64,000 nt of DNA. Origin: Tamarix chinensis (Eukaryota > Streptophyta > Magnoliopsida > Caryophyllales > Tamaricaceae). The position numbers and the translations under genes are program-made. Below, one piece after another: positions 23,660-36,739 of the stretch (positions are counted from its first letter, which is position 1; each line of letters opens with the position of its first letter). A model generated the notes under the pieces. The model was not told where the DNA came from, did no database searches, and saw only the letters and a program-made list of their open reading frames with translations. The DNA is taken from positions 61,810,360-61,874,359 of the forward strand of contig CM060171.1 of assembly GCA_030549775.1 (NCBI GenBank). The letters run 5' to 3'.

Positions 23660-24870
23660 TCAAAGGGGAGGGTGAAGGAAGAATAATGGTTATTTTCGGG
23701 TTGGGGTCTTTAGGCTAGAAAAGAAGGTAGATGGGGAAGGATTTAAGGCAAGGGAATGGTGCAGGAGTAAAAGGGGGTGTAGGTGGAGGCTGGTGATGGG
23801 TTTGTGGTGGCCAAGAGCGGCGGTGATGGCGGCGGCGAGGCAGCAAATATGGCTGCCGAGGTGGGTCGAGGTGGAGAGGCTGAGAAGGAAGGAAAAGATG
23901 AGGGAAAAATGAAGGGGCTCGAGGGCTTGTTTCGGGAAAATAAGGTATAGGATTTGTAGAGAAGGTTGTAGGGAGTTGAATGGTGGGTTAGGTGGTGGCA
24001 GAGGCAACCGGAAGGCGGCGATCGGTGGCGTTACAGGAGGACTGCCTAGAAGGGGGGAAAATGGGGAGAAAATAAGTGGGGAGGAAGAAGGGTTGCGGGA
24101 TGGCTGGAGAGGGATGTTGTGGTGGCGCAAGGCTGAGGTGGAGGGTGGCAGGGAGTGGTACAGGGGGTTGGTGAGGCGGCAGGAGCGGTAGAGGATGGTG
24201 GCGATGCAAAAATAGGGGTGGAAATGGGAGAGGAAGAAAATGAGAGAGGAGAGGAGGTCGGGGGTAAGGGGCTCGAAAATATGGGTAGAAAGAGGGTGGA
24301 GAGGAGAAGAAAAAGAAGAGGCAAGGTAGGGGGAATAGGTGGCAGTCGGTGGCAGTGTTTAGGGTGGCAGGGAGGTGGTAGGGTGGCAGGGAGAGGGTGA
24401 CGACGGGGAGGAAAAGGGAGACATGCGGGATGGGGTGCATGGCTGCCCAGTTTCCGAAACAATGAAAAAAAGGGTAGGGGAGAGAGAGAGAGAGAGAGAG
24501 GGAGACAGGTGGTGGCAGTGCTTGTAGGCTACGGTGGTCGGCGGGGTGCTCTGGGTGGCAGTCATGGCCGACGAAGACAAATCAGGCTGCTGGGTCGAGG
24601 CATAGAGAAGGGAGAAGAAAGAAAGGAGGGGGAGGTGCAGGTCGGCGCACAGGGGGAACAAAAAGGAGCGGGCCGGCCCAGTTTGGGGAGAAAAGAAAAA
24701 AAAAGAAGGCTGGTCTGGCTGGGTTGACTGTGCGTGTAGGGGGGAGAATGGGCTGCTGGCCCAGGTGCAAGGAGGGGAGGCAGGCCTGGCAGCCCGAGCG
24801 AGGAAAAGAAAAAAAGAAAAAGAAAGGATGGAGGAAAAGGAGAAAAGGAGAAGGAAAAGAAAAGGAAAAT
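23660..24870 (+). repeat. Purine-rich (G/A) tract in unit A
   Basis: About 1.2 kb with a strong G+A bias on the plus strand (GGTGG, GGAGG, GAAAA runs), and an (AG)n run at about 24480-24500. Opposite-strand Pro-rich frames are composition artefacts. The tract is conserved in position in units B and C. Confidence 0.88.
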
Positions 24871-25854
24871 GGGAAAATTTAAAATAATTAAATTTATAAA
24901 ATAATAGGATCTAATATTTTTAATAATAAATTTATTTAATAATTTTATTTAATATAATTAAATATATGGGCACAAAAAGGATAATTATAGTAAAATACTA
25001 GTTTGAAAATTTATTTAAGTAAAAATAATACTGTAAAATAACAAAATATTTATTTTTAATTTATTAAATACCCCTATCCAATTTTTTATACTCAAAAATC
25101 CATAAAATATTTAAACTAAATAATTTTAAAAGCTAATTTATTTTAAATAAAAGTTATTTATTAAATTATAGGTTTTCTAAAATTTTAGGGGATTACATTT
25201 GTAGCAGTCCCAAAATTCACTACTGAAAAATTTTATTTTATTAAAAGGATTAGTGGAAATGAAATGACAAAACTTTGAATGGGGATATTACCTCCACACT
25301 TAGTGCCAGACCAGTTCACTATTACTATTCTAGTACCAAGTGGTAAGGCTTAAAGAATAAGATACAATTTTCTAGAATTTCAAACCATGTTAAAAATTAG
25401 AATAATGTAAATAAAAATTTACAATAATAGCATCCACCAATCGTGGTTACAAGAATACAAGTTACATTTAAACCAGATTTAAAAGAGAAAGAGTGAAACC
25501 CTAAAAGTCCGAATAATTTCCTTACGCTCTTTCCAGTTGTTCACTTGAATAGCATCGGAAAATGGACCTGCAAGGGACACTGCCCATTGAATAGGCAGGC
25601 GTCCCACTAATGGAACCCTTTAGTACTATGGTATTGATTAATCCTTTAAAACACACTTAAAAGCAGACCCACAATGCAACACATGATACAAAACTATGTA
25701 CACATATAATGAGAGGTGCATACATAACATTCACATACATAAAATGTCCATCAAATGTTAATGGTCAAAACGTATGATCAATACTTTTGGGACTTAAGTC
25801 ATTAGATAATCATTATTAAATCTCTCTTAGATTATAATATATCCATGTGAGTTA

Positions 25855-26300
25855 GGGAACCCTACTATTATAGCAGGTGGACCGGAATACATACAAGGTA
25901 GAAAGCTTCTAACCACTATTATTGCCGGTGGACCGGTCTCTAGGGCAGAACGCTCCTGGCCACTATTATTCGCCGATGAACCGGTTTGGCCCTGACTCAC
26001 ATGATGTTCTACTATAAGTGATTAGTATTTTCCATGATTTATTAACAAATAGATTGGATTTATTGATATTGGGATCCCCCACTATTATAGCTGGTGGACC
26101 GGAATACATATAAATATCATCTAGGGCAACATGCTCCTGGGCCATTATTATATTCGGTGGACCGGTACTCATAACCATCTTCCAAGGTAACGTGCTCCTG
26201 GGCCATTATTGTATCCGGTGGACCAATACTCATAAACATCTTCTAGGGAAATACGCTTATGGACCACTATTATAACCGGTGGATCGGTACTCATAATATA
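25855..26300. repeat. 61-bp minisatellite in unit B
   Basis: Same unit as in A (ACTATTAT-CCGGTGGACCGG, GGCAAC-TGCTCCTGGGCC), more diverged. Confidence 0.85.
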
Positions 26301-26999
26301 ATCCATTTTGGCCCGACTCATTTGTCTTTCACTTTCATGATTATTGTTTTTCCTTAATTATCACAATAATTCTATTTATTTGCCTCATAGGGTACATCAA
26401 GATCTCGGGACACATAGGTACACCAATCGTACCGGTGCATATAAGCTACTCAGTACCCTTCAACTATCAACCTAGGGACGCAAAGGTACCCTAGTTGTAC
26501 TAGTGCATACAGCTACTCAGTACCCTATCGACAAGGACAACTAATCCATAAGTATGCATACCCCCTAAATAGATCTGTAGAGCTAGATAGAGTAAGATAT
26601 AGGGCCTAGTTGTGGCACAAAGGCATATGAGCAAATACCATAATAACCGTGGGTTACACCACATCTTTAGGATAGTGACCCCTAAAGAACCACCATTCTC
26701 GATCCCAAGGTCTTTCACTTTAATTATTAGTGTTTTAATTAAGGTGATCATGAAAAGGACAACGATCAGATACTTATTTACTTTCAATCATTACGATATC
26801 ATTAGGTATTTCTTATTCATACGGTTATCCAAGATAATGTAGTGGAATCTGTAAGGCTATCATAATCTAATCTAATTCCAATTTAGGATTCGTTCTCGTG
26901 ATACTTACTGATTGTCAAATACCCTTATCTTGCTATTCAATGTTACTTGAGTCTTATTATGAAACTTCGTTATTACAATGACATATTTGATATGAGTTA

Positions 27000-27740
27000 C
27001 TGATCTACCCCTTTCATCGCTACAAAATTACCGAATTACCCCTTTCTTGTATAATTATTAAGTCATCCCTTCTTTACTTGCCAAATTACCATATTACCTC
27101 TAGTGTTGCACAATTACCAAATTACCCATTACTTGTACAATTATTAATTCAACCCTTCTTTACTTGACAAATTACCATATTACCATCCATGTTGCATAAT
27201 TACCAAATTACCCCTTGTTTGATTTAGGTTACCAAGTTATCTTCCATACTTATTAAATCATCAATCACCCTTCATAATTGTTACACTTATCAGATTTTTC
27301 ATTTGGTTGGTTAGATTTCCAAATTGCCCTTCTCCATTATCATAATTACCAAATTACCCTTTTCCATTATCATAATTACCAAATTGCCCTTCTATTATTA
27401 TAGTTACAAATTTTCCCTTCTCCATTATTATAATTACCATTTTACCCTTCTCTATTATTATAATTATCATTTTATCCTTCTCCATTATTATAATTATCAT
27501 TTTACCCTTTTACTTACAAAATTACCATTTTATCCTTTTACTTCCAAAATTACCATTTTGCGCTTTACTTCCAAAATTACCATTTCGCCCATTACTTCCA
27601 AAGTTACCATAATATCCTTTTACCTACAAAATTATCATTTTTCCCTTTACTTCCAAAATTACCATAATATTCTTTTACTTAAAAAATTACCATGTTGCCC
27701 TTTACTTCCAAAATTATCATTTTACCCTTTTATTATACCA
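27000..27740. repeat. AATTACC degenerate array in unit B
   Basis: Repeated TCATAATTACCAAATTACCC-type motifs. The 168-codon frame across it is a repeat artefact. Confidence 0.88.
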
Positions 27741-27984
27741 CTTTTGTTAAATTATCATTACCACATGACTATTAATATTAATACTCCATTCTCATCATCT
27801 AATTCAACCAACTATTATATTTCAACATAATACTCATCAACATCCACACATATTAAGTCGCATTCTTGAACAATACATATTACTAAAATGCCTCTAGGGC
27901 TCACAATAATATTATTCATGCATTAATAGTCACAATAACATAACATATCAAAGATAAGTACTTAACATTTTCATTAATAACAAA

Positions 27985-28840
27985 ACTAGGAAAGAGGGCA
28001 GGTAGAGGAGGATTTAGGGTAAGGGAAAGGTGTAGGGGTGGAGAAGGGGTGTAGGTGGTGGTTGGGGATAGGTTGTTGGTGGCTAAGGGTGGCGGCGATG
28101 GGAGCAGCGAGGCTGCGAAGGTGGCTGAGAAGGAAGGAAAAGGGAGGGGAAAAAGGAGGGGTTTTAGGTGTTGGTTTTGACTAAAGGAGGTGAGGGGTGG
28201 TAGGAGAGATTGCAAGGATGGGTTTGGTGGTCCAGGTGGCAGTAGAGGTGGTAGAACGATGGCAGAAGGAGGAGGTGTAGGGAGGTTGCCAAGAAGGGAG
28301 AAAAAGAAGAGGGGAGGATGAAGATAGGCTACAGGGTGGCTCGAGGGGTGGTGTGGTGGTGTAGGGGTGAGGTAGAGGGTTGTAGAAGGTGGTGTAGGTA
28401 GCTGGTGAGGTAGAGGAAGCGGCGGAGGGGGCGGTAGTGCAACAATAGGGGGAGAGGATGAAATGAGAAGAAAATGGAGAGAAAGGAATCAAGAGAGGGA
28501 AGAAGGCTCGAAAATGGGGCAAGAAAGGGCTGGTGAGGAGAAGAAAAAGGAGAGGGAGAAGAGGGGAGCAGGTGGTTGGCTAAGGGTAGGCCGCAGGGTG
28601 GTAGGCGGCTGGTCGGGTGGCAGGGAGAGAGAAGGGAAGAAGACGGAAAGAAAAGGGCATACGGGCTAAGGGTGTCGGGAAGTGAGCCGGTGGCCTAGGC
28701 GCGAGGGAAGGAAGCAAGCCAGGGTTTGGTGGCCCGAAGAAAGGAAAAAGGAAAAAGAAAGAAAAGAGGAAAAATGAGATAAAAGGAGAAAGAAAAGAAA
28801 AAGGGAAAAAGGAATAGGAAAAATAGGGGGAAAATGGATA
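27985..28840 (+). repeat. Purine-rich tract in unit B
   Basis: G/A-rich plus strand (GGTGG, GGAGG and GAAAA runs), collinear with the tract in unit A but about 350 bp shorter. Confidence 0.85.
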
Positions 28841-29151
28841 AAATAATTTATGGAAAAATAGGATGTAATATTTTTGGTAGATAAATAAATTTAATAATTT
28901 AGTTTAATATAAATTTAATATATTGGTTTAAAAAGGTTAATTTTAGAAAAATATTAGTTACAAAAATTATTTAATTAAAATGAGTATGATAAAATAATAA
29001 AATATTTATTTTAATTTATTAATTATTCCTAGGCAATTTTATATATTCAAAAATACATAAAATAGTTAAATTAAATAATTATAAAAGCTAATTTATCCTT
29101 AATAAAAGCTATTTATTAAATTATAGGCTTTCAAAATTTTGAGGGATTACA

Positions 29152-31704
29152 AGATCAATATTATGGATGAAGATTTACCATGCCTTGATCACATCAAGAT
29201 CTATCCTGACTAAGGATACCCTATATTTTGTTTCTTTTAGATTGATGGCTATATATGTATAAAAACACTCATGCATATGAGATTAGATGATAAAGATAAC
29301 AAACAACTCACACATATAAACAACTCACACATGGAAGATACCAAATACCTGCCAAACAGACCGACCCATATGCTTATCTCTTGTGACTAATCTTCATCAG
29401 ATCAAATGTTGCTCATCTTAAGAATCTAATAGGACTTACTTATTGGTTGTAATGAGTTTAAGATATAGAAAGTTACGGAGTATTCTAGAAGTGTGGTGCT
29501 AAAAAGGTTGAAAACTAGCGGAACTCTAATAATTAGATGAAATATAAGTATTAAGTCCACATCAATAATACACACCTCAACCTTAACACCAAACTAGCGC
29601 ATTGAGATAAAAATAGAACATGAATAGAACCTTTTCAACATCATCTCCATATCTCCCTCTTTTCCTTATATCATATTAGTTCTCTTTTCTTTTTTCAATT
29701 TTTTATATTTTTTTATTCATTTAAATTTTTTTCTCATTCATTTTTTATATCATTTTTTTATATAGAAGAATGATAAAAATATAATGAATATATAAATTCT
29801 ATCTCTAGCACCAAACATAAACATTTCCTTTCTTAGCATAAATACATATATTTCTTTCACATATACTCACATACGCAACCACTCTATATCCATAATGAAT
29901 TGATTCCCTTCCACTAAATTTAAGAAAGGGTAAAGATAAGGTCCGAAGGTTATGTAATGTGGGTAGAGAAGAAAAATATTTGTTTAATGTATAGGCTAAA
30001 AGGGCTTCTATTGGGTATACATCATATATACAAAAATAGGATTGAGCTATTTGATCATGTGATGAAAAATTCCTAAGTTGCCTATTATCATTTTCTCAAT
30101 CATAGCATGTTTTGACTATAAGCTTTGACTAGTATAAGAGTAAGTTCTAGTAATCTCTAGAGTCCATTACAAGAGCTATGGTAATTTTATTAGAGCAATT
30201 AGACAAATATGAGGTTTGCAAAAAAATAAAATAAAATTTGAAGCCAAGACAAGTAGATAATTTTATGTGAATTCACTAAAAAAAGAGGAAGGTATATATG
30301 GTTCAAAATTTCACTGAGGAATGTGATGAATCTCAACATGCTATGTTGATGGTTAGAAAATCATATATGTTCTTTATCCATTCACATCTAGAAATGTAGA
30401 TATGCGATCCCTATATCAAAATTAACACAAAAAATCTTCACTTGTTGTACCTTGATTTTATGATCCTTTTTTTTTTAGATTTCAAAGATATACTCCTCAT
30501 TAACTAGTTAAGGGATTCTAAGACTCTAAAAATAAAAAAAAAATTTGTAATTTTTTTTGAAACAAATAAAACATTCACAAATACCCCCACACTTAAATCA
30601 CATATTGTCCTCAATGTGTAAACAACTAAAGGAACATATAATTTTAAGTATGGAGAGTTAAAATTAAATAAATAAAAATAACTAAAGGGTAGAAAACTCC
30701 CCCATCACATTGGTTGTCCCCAAGTAGCGTTTGTTTTTATGTCTTCAACCTAACATGATTTTTGTTTACTCAGTCAAGGTGGGTACGTCCATTTGGGAAT
30801 TTCTTCACCAAATCCCTCATCATGTTGATCATCTATATCTTGAAAGGTATAAAAATACATAATATTAGTTTTAATAAAAGATTTGACCCAACAAGAACAC
30901 AACTTACCTATCATGAGATTTAAGCTCGTGTGTAAAGAAAGAATATTTTGCTCGATGTCAATGTATGATGGTCTCTCTATCAAAGGAGGAATATATTGTC
31001 CCATCTCAAAATATATTAACAAATATTTCGAACATAGCCTCTCCTTTGGACATTAAGCTTCTTATTAGATGTATCCAAGATGATTTTATTACTCGCTTCA
31101 ATCATAAACCCATATAGCCAGCTTAAAGAGGGAAAACAAGGAGTAAGGTTAGCATAAATAAAATAAAAGTGGTTCAAAGGCTTACCTCATGTTTCATGGG
31201 CTTACCTTGTGTTTCACGGTCATCTCCACGTAAAATTAGGGAACAAATGTCCAAAGACGGTCTATAGTAGATGAAAGTGATAGCCTTGCCATTCGTATGC
31301 TTCTCTTTGTTCACTTGCTCCTTATTTTGATGAAATTATTCTTCTAATTTTACAACATCTTCTTCCACCTGATCATGCTTTTTAATATGCTCCATGGGAA
31401 CCTCCTCAACTAGCTCATGCTCATATGTGGACATGGTATCATCATACTTATGACTCCCACTTGAATTTGGAACTGAAGTACTTAAGAGCTCTTTTTGTGT
31501 TTGTTATTGATTGATCATGTTGACCACATAACTTATTTGCTCCTCTAACTCTAAAATCCTCTTATTTTATTTAATTTGACTTTGTATTAGTTGGCTTTGC
31601 CTATTTGTCAATGCTTCAAAAAGCTTGTCCATTTTTTCTGAACTTGAGGGTTCTAAAACTAGAGAAGATTCTTGTTGAGGATATTGATAATATTTTGAAG
31701 CTTC
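29152..31704. other. Non-coding region right of LTR unit B, gag-like remnant at its end
   Basis: Mostly AT-rich. ACCCCCACACTTAAATCAC at about 30586 resembles non-coding parts of plant Tat/Athila-type gypsy elements. On the minus strand between about 31710 and 31200 a broken frame reads EKMDKLFEALTNRQSQLIQS and then ILELEEQISYVVNMINQ, which is like the coiled C-terminal part of such Gags. That assignment is weak. Confidence 0.4.
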
Positions 31705-34700
31705 ATTTTTACTCCCCAAACTAGAAGTCAGATCGTGAGAGTGACCACACAAGTGTAGTATCAATACAGTAAAGTATTTGCAAAACATACTACCTAAAAC
31801 ACAATAAGGCTTATGCAACACATTAAAGTCATAAAACAACATGGAAATATCATAACGATCAATTTAATTACAACATAGCATGCTAGCATGGAAATCATTG
31901 ATGTATAGAAAAACATTAATTCATGCAATTCATACAATATAAACTATATTAGAATTCCTCCTTTAGTGACCACACAAGTTTCGGTTAGTGTAATAGTTTA
32001 TTCAACCACACCCAATTCTCTACCATGAACAAAAGTCATGGTAGCATAAACATTCACAATGGGATACCACACCCATCACACAAGGTCAAGATACATTGAA
32101 GGGGACTTTACTTGGGGATACTACACCACCATATAAGGAGTGTACCTGCCACAAATTGGGATACCACACCCATGGCACATGGTTAAAGTACACCAAGGGG
32201 GCATGTACTAGGATAGCTCACCTACCACACCTTAAATGTCTCTATCGCGAGTGCTAAAAAGTTGGGATACCACACCTACATAAGAATTGGATAATATAAA
32301 GTACCAAGGGACTTATAATAGGGTACCTCACCCAACCATACTAGAAATCAACTCCATTCTGGCATGCCCCATTATAATCCTATACCTCAAATATATATGA
32401 GTACCCCATATTGATCATAACTCGGTAGAGAAGGAAATAGGCACTGAGTAAAAAAAAATTATAACCAAGGGTGACCTGCCTACTAACTCCCGACAGCTAC
32501 TCCAAGAGTCAGAGAAAATGGCTCAAAATAAATCTTAAACTATTAATTTATTTATAAGCGATATCATAAATCACAACAAAGTCTACACATCAAAAAATTA
32601 GGTATTTCCAAATGATAACACCAAACACAATTAAAATCTAATATTTAACCAAATTGGGTGTTCAAAGTGATAACATCAAACATATCACAAGGTAGTAAAT
32701 CCACCATTTAGGTGCTTAAAGGTGACACCAAACTCAATAAATAGTATAAAAGCCACAATGGGGTGTTTAGAGATAACACCAAACTTAACCAAAAATCAAG
32801 TCTCAACTACCATTGTGGTGATTCACATTAAATAAGTTTAATCATAGCTGAAATCATTATTAAAATGTTGTAAATACTTGGAAATATCAACAAAAAAGGC
32901 CCAAGAGAAATATAATATATTATAAAAAACTAGTTAGTTCCCAGCCAGACAAGTCGATTGGTCCTTCAGACCTGTCGACTTGTCTGGTCATACTAGACCT
33001 AGACCAAAACAACACCAGAGAACCAGTCAACTGATTAGACACACCGATCAACTATTCATGTGAACTATTCTATTTGTTTGGCCCAATCGGTTGATGGATC
33101 TAAGTAGAGACCAACCTATTTTGACCTGTAGAGAAACCAATTGATGGGTTTAATCAATAAATCGACTAGTCATAGAAACCAGTTGACTAATTTGGTCCAA
33201 CTAGTTGATGGGCCTAAGCAAAGACAAAACTACTTTGGTCTATAGGGATACTAATCGATGGGTTTGACCAGCCGATCGACTGTTCATCGAAACTAATGAA
33301 CTTGTTTACCAAACAAATCAACTGATCTCGTGACCAACTAATCCAAAACTCCAAACCATTTGGCTACTTGCAATACTAGTTAATGGGTTCAAGGAATTGA
33401 TCGATTGGTCTAGGTGAATCACTGCCCAAACTTGCAAAACACACACCAAAAGTTACCACACTTTATCATATTAATCCTAGAATGCTTCTATGTCAAAACA
33501 TGCATAAAAATACATGTTGCACACTTAGAATCACATGGTTACATGGTAATATACATACTTAAATAAATCATGTTCAAGTAGCCCATTATATGGTTAAGAT
33601 CAAATAATCTCAACAATACTAACTTGAGAAGAATGATACCACATGTGTATAACATGGAACACAATTAGATCATACTTATATAAGCACTAATACATGGAAC
33701 CCCAATATACCATTGAAATCTAATAATGTTAAACATAAGAATGCATTTCCTTGAAGCAATTATTCTAACAGAAAACTCTTACTAGATGGCTTATCTAGTA
33801 GAACATTGATTCCTAAGAGAGTCAAAGTAAAAACCCATTAAAATCCACTTTCAAAATTTCCTCAAAAATAAGAAAATCAGAAGAAGAAGAAGAAGAGAGA
33901 CACAAAACACCACCTTTGACTCAAAAATAAGGTGTCAAAAGGGAGAGCTAAAATCTCTAAATTTTCTCAACCTTAATTCTTCATTCCTTAAGGAAAGTAA
34001 GAGAGAACTAAAAACAAGATTATAATAAGATAAAGGAACAAAATTATTGCATGATTCAAAGGATTAAATCAAAGAGAACCTCTATTTTTTCTCAGTAGAA
34101 GGAAGAAGAGGCAAAAATGGAAGGGTGCTCAATATTTAGTGAAAATTTATACAATGATAAGGGAGAAAAGAGCAATAAAACAAGTAAGGAATGAGAATAG
34201 ATCAACAAATAAGAAGTATAAAATCAAGGTTGGTTGACATTCTCAAGGAAAAGGGGGATGAGATAGGTGAGGTTGAGTGTGGGCAAGCCAAGAAGTGAGG
34301 GCTAACTTGTTAGAGTGGTGGGGGGTTAAGTTAGTCATAGATAGGCATAGTAGTGGGTTAACAAGTCAGGGAAGGGTGCAAAAAGTAAATCTCATTGCTG
34401 CATCTACCAAAAGAGAGAGGAAGAGTTGAGGGAGAAGAAAAAGGGGAGGCTTACCTCTAAAAGTGGCTTTTGGGGAAAATCTACTAATTATAATTATATA
34501 ATGATATAACTAATATGAAAATAATTTCATACCACTAAAAGATGCTTATTAGCGTAATTGAACTCAAATAAGAAGTTTTCATAATCATTAGAGAGAAATT
34601 TGAATCAAAATTAGAATGGGATAAGAAATTGCAAGCAAAATAGTTGAATGGTCTGTGAAGAATAAGAATTTTAATTCCTCTAGTGGACCAATCGATCGGT

Positions 34701-34839
34701 TATGTAGACTAGTCAATTGGTACACTTGAAATTCACATTTTTTTTAGAACTTCAAGCCTATTTCAAAACCAAAATTCATTTATTTCATATCAACATAATT
34801 CTAAGTAAATTTCAAAGGATATTTGGATGGGGTATTACA
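31705..34839. repeat. LTR-like arm 1 of an inverted pair (3.1 kb)
   Basis: Ends GGGGTATTACA at 34839, as LTRs of this window do. Its first ~1.5 kb is recognisable in reverse complement at 34860-36275. Contents in order: GTGACCACACAAGTGTAGTA at about 31740; four or more diverged copies of a module with TTGGGATACCACACC (32000-32340); modules ending in ACACCAAAC (32610-32790); an array of CCAGTCGATTGG-like motifs (32940-33420); then about 1.4 kb with no counterpart in arm 2. No coding sequence was seen. Confidence 0.65.
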
Positions 34840-34859
34840 CCATGATAATATTAATTTAG

Positions 34860-36275
34860 AAAAGATTCATCATTTTCATTATGTGTTTTGTGCATCAGAG
34901 CATTGTTTTGCCCAAACTAATTGACCTTTTTGCTATACTAATGGATTAATTATGTGAATATTCATCCATCTTTAGAGCCACCTTCAACTTGTTATGAGGA
35001 TATTCAATTGGTTTGATGAACTAATTGATTAATTTCTATGAATAGATGATTGTTTGCTAAATCGATTGGCTGGTCCCTTTGTGACTAGAATGGTAGTTCA
35101 TTATCTCTAATATTTTACTTGTTGATCTTTCTTTGGGACTTTTATTTTAACATTTCCATTAAATTTAGTCATTTTAATCATGATTTTTTTCATGATTAAT
35201 CAAAATTAAGGGAAATCAAAATGATAAATACTAAAATGTAGCTTGGATACCTTGTGTATTTAAGTTTGGTGCCAACTTTAAACACCTAATTGGTGGCTTA
35301 TATGCCTTATATTATGTTTTATGTTATTACTTGGAAATGCCTAATATGTTATTTATGGGATTAAATTATGATTTTTGATATCACTTAATAATGAAATTAA
35401 TATTTCTTTTAAACCTTTTTCTCTTAGTCTTAAGCTTTCTAACTAAGAGTTAGTGGGTGAGCTGCCCTATATTTTTATCTTTTCACTCAATATCTATTCC
35501 CTTCTCCATGAGGTTGTGGTTATTAAGGGGTATGCACATATCATTGATGGTAGGATAATAGTATGACACACCGGCATGACAACAACTTTCAAATAAGGTG
35601 GGTGAGGTATTATAGTACAAGTCTCCTAGCATTTTGTATGTCTAACGCTTAGGAAAGTGTGGTATCCCAACTGTATGTAGAGCTCATGGTAGATGCAGCC
35701 AAGGTATGGTGGGTAAGGTATCTTAGAACAAGTTTCTTGATGGATTCTCATCATGTGTGGTGGTTGTGGTATCCCAATCTGTGTTAGATCTCACTATAGA
35801 TGCACTCAAGGTGTGGTGGGTTTAGTATCCTTAAAGAAAGCCCCCTCAATGTATTATTACCATGTGTGCTTTTTAAAAAAAGGTGGTACCCCATGTTGTG
35901 TGTTATGCTGCCATTACTTTATTTATAGTGGAGAACTGGGTATGGTCAAAATAAAACTCTTATAAGTAGAATGTGTGTGATTGCAAAATGTAAGATCAAT
36001 AACATGGTTTCATCTTTATGAATTTAACGCATGATCTATATTATTATACCTTCTATGGTCCTTATGTGAGCATGCTCAACTATATGATAATTATAAGCTT
36101 TGAAGTGAACTTCTAACTATGTTTTATACCATGCTAATATGCAATCTCAATATGCAGCATGGGTACCATACAATGTTTTAGGTAGTCTACTTTACCAATA
36201 CTTCACCGTATTGATACTACATTTGTGTAGTCACTGTGATGATCCAACTTCTAGTCTGAGGAGCATAGAATGATT
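34860..36275. repeat. LTR-like arm 2 of the inverted pair (1.4 kb, truncated)
   Basis: Reverse-complement relative of 31705 to about 33250. It shows the GATTGG motifs (34900-35070), GTTTGGTGCCAACTTTAAACACC (about 35268), GTGTGGTATCCCAA modules (35660, 35760) and GATACTACATTTGTGTAGTCAC (about 36214), each matched inverted in arm 1. It lacks the TGTAATACC tip expected opposite the end of arm 1. Divergence is substantial, so it is old. Confidence 0.6.
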
Positions 36276-36739
36276 TGTAAGGCTATAATTCTCAGTTAGA
36301 ATATATTGAGAAAGATATCATGGACAAATAGTTAGTCATTTCTTGGGGATCGAGATTTTAAATTTTGTCTAGTTAAGAGTGAGGATAACTAGTTTAGATT
36401 ATTTTGCCTATCAATGGGATGTGTTTTGTTATTTTTCATCAGCCAAACTCTTAGATTTGGTTCCAATATTTACATTTTATAATCTCTCTCATATCTGTAT
36501 TATTATTTTCATCCCCTTTATTATTGTTGCTATAATATTAGAGCATACATCCTTTCATTCATTATCTTTTTTTTCTTGCATCAAGCATGTGTTAGGTAAT
36601 GATCACACTTCTCCAATAATTGATGTGGCAATGAAATCCCAAAGTTTTTTTTACCCCTCCATAATATCTTTAAAACATAATTTTTTTGCTCAAAAATTTT
36701 GGGCATATTAAAAGTGGTTAACATCAAATAAGGATAAGG
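36276..36739. other. Unassigned AT-rich spacer
   Basis: Sequence between the LTR-like arm and the gypsy RT remnant. A 110-codon plus-strand frame (36379-36711) is hydrophobic and matches nothing I know. It is probably decayed retrotransposon internal sequence. Confidence 0.4.

Larger units (their letters stand above)
19876..25197. mobile_element. Very long LTR-like unit A (5.3 kb, probable solo LTR)
   Basis: Starts TGTAACACCCCCAAAATT and ends AATTTTAGGGGATTACA, so it has TG...CA ends and imperfect inverted tips. TCTGT precedes it and TTTGT follows (four of five), which overlaps the first bases of unit B. It has no coding capacity. Order inside: a conserved 5' block, a 61-bp minisatellite, a second conserved block, an AATTACC array, an AT-rich block, a purine-rich tract and an AT-rich end. 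Units B and C share this plan. Ends and duplications fit a solo LTR of a gypsy element. A large non-autonomous element without internal region cannot be excluded. Confidence 0.75.
25200..29151. mobile_element. Very long LTR-like unit B (4.0 kb, probable solo LTR)
   Basis: Starts TGTAGCAGTCCCAAAATT and ends AATTTTGAGGGATTACA. It is collinear with unit A from the first bases to the last, but shorter in the AATTACC array and purine tract. It begins only two bases after unit A ends. It has no coding sequence. If A inserted into B's first bases, then B's left flank is 19868-19872 (ATATC), to compare with AGATC at 29152-29156. Confidence 0.75.

Noticed and set aside
23690..24770. Several Pro/Ser-rich minus-strand frames, and similar ones at 27916-28522 and 50114-51152
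   Set aside because: They are the complement of purine-rich tracts. Several overlapping frames are open at once, as expected from composition bias.
25966..26178. 70-codon minus-strand frame in the unit B minisatellite
   Set aside because: It is made of translated minisatellite units; the corresponding frame is interrupted in units A and C.
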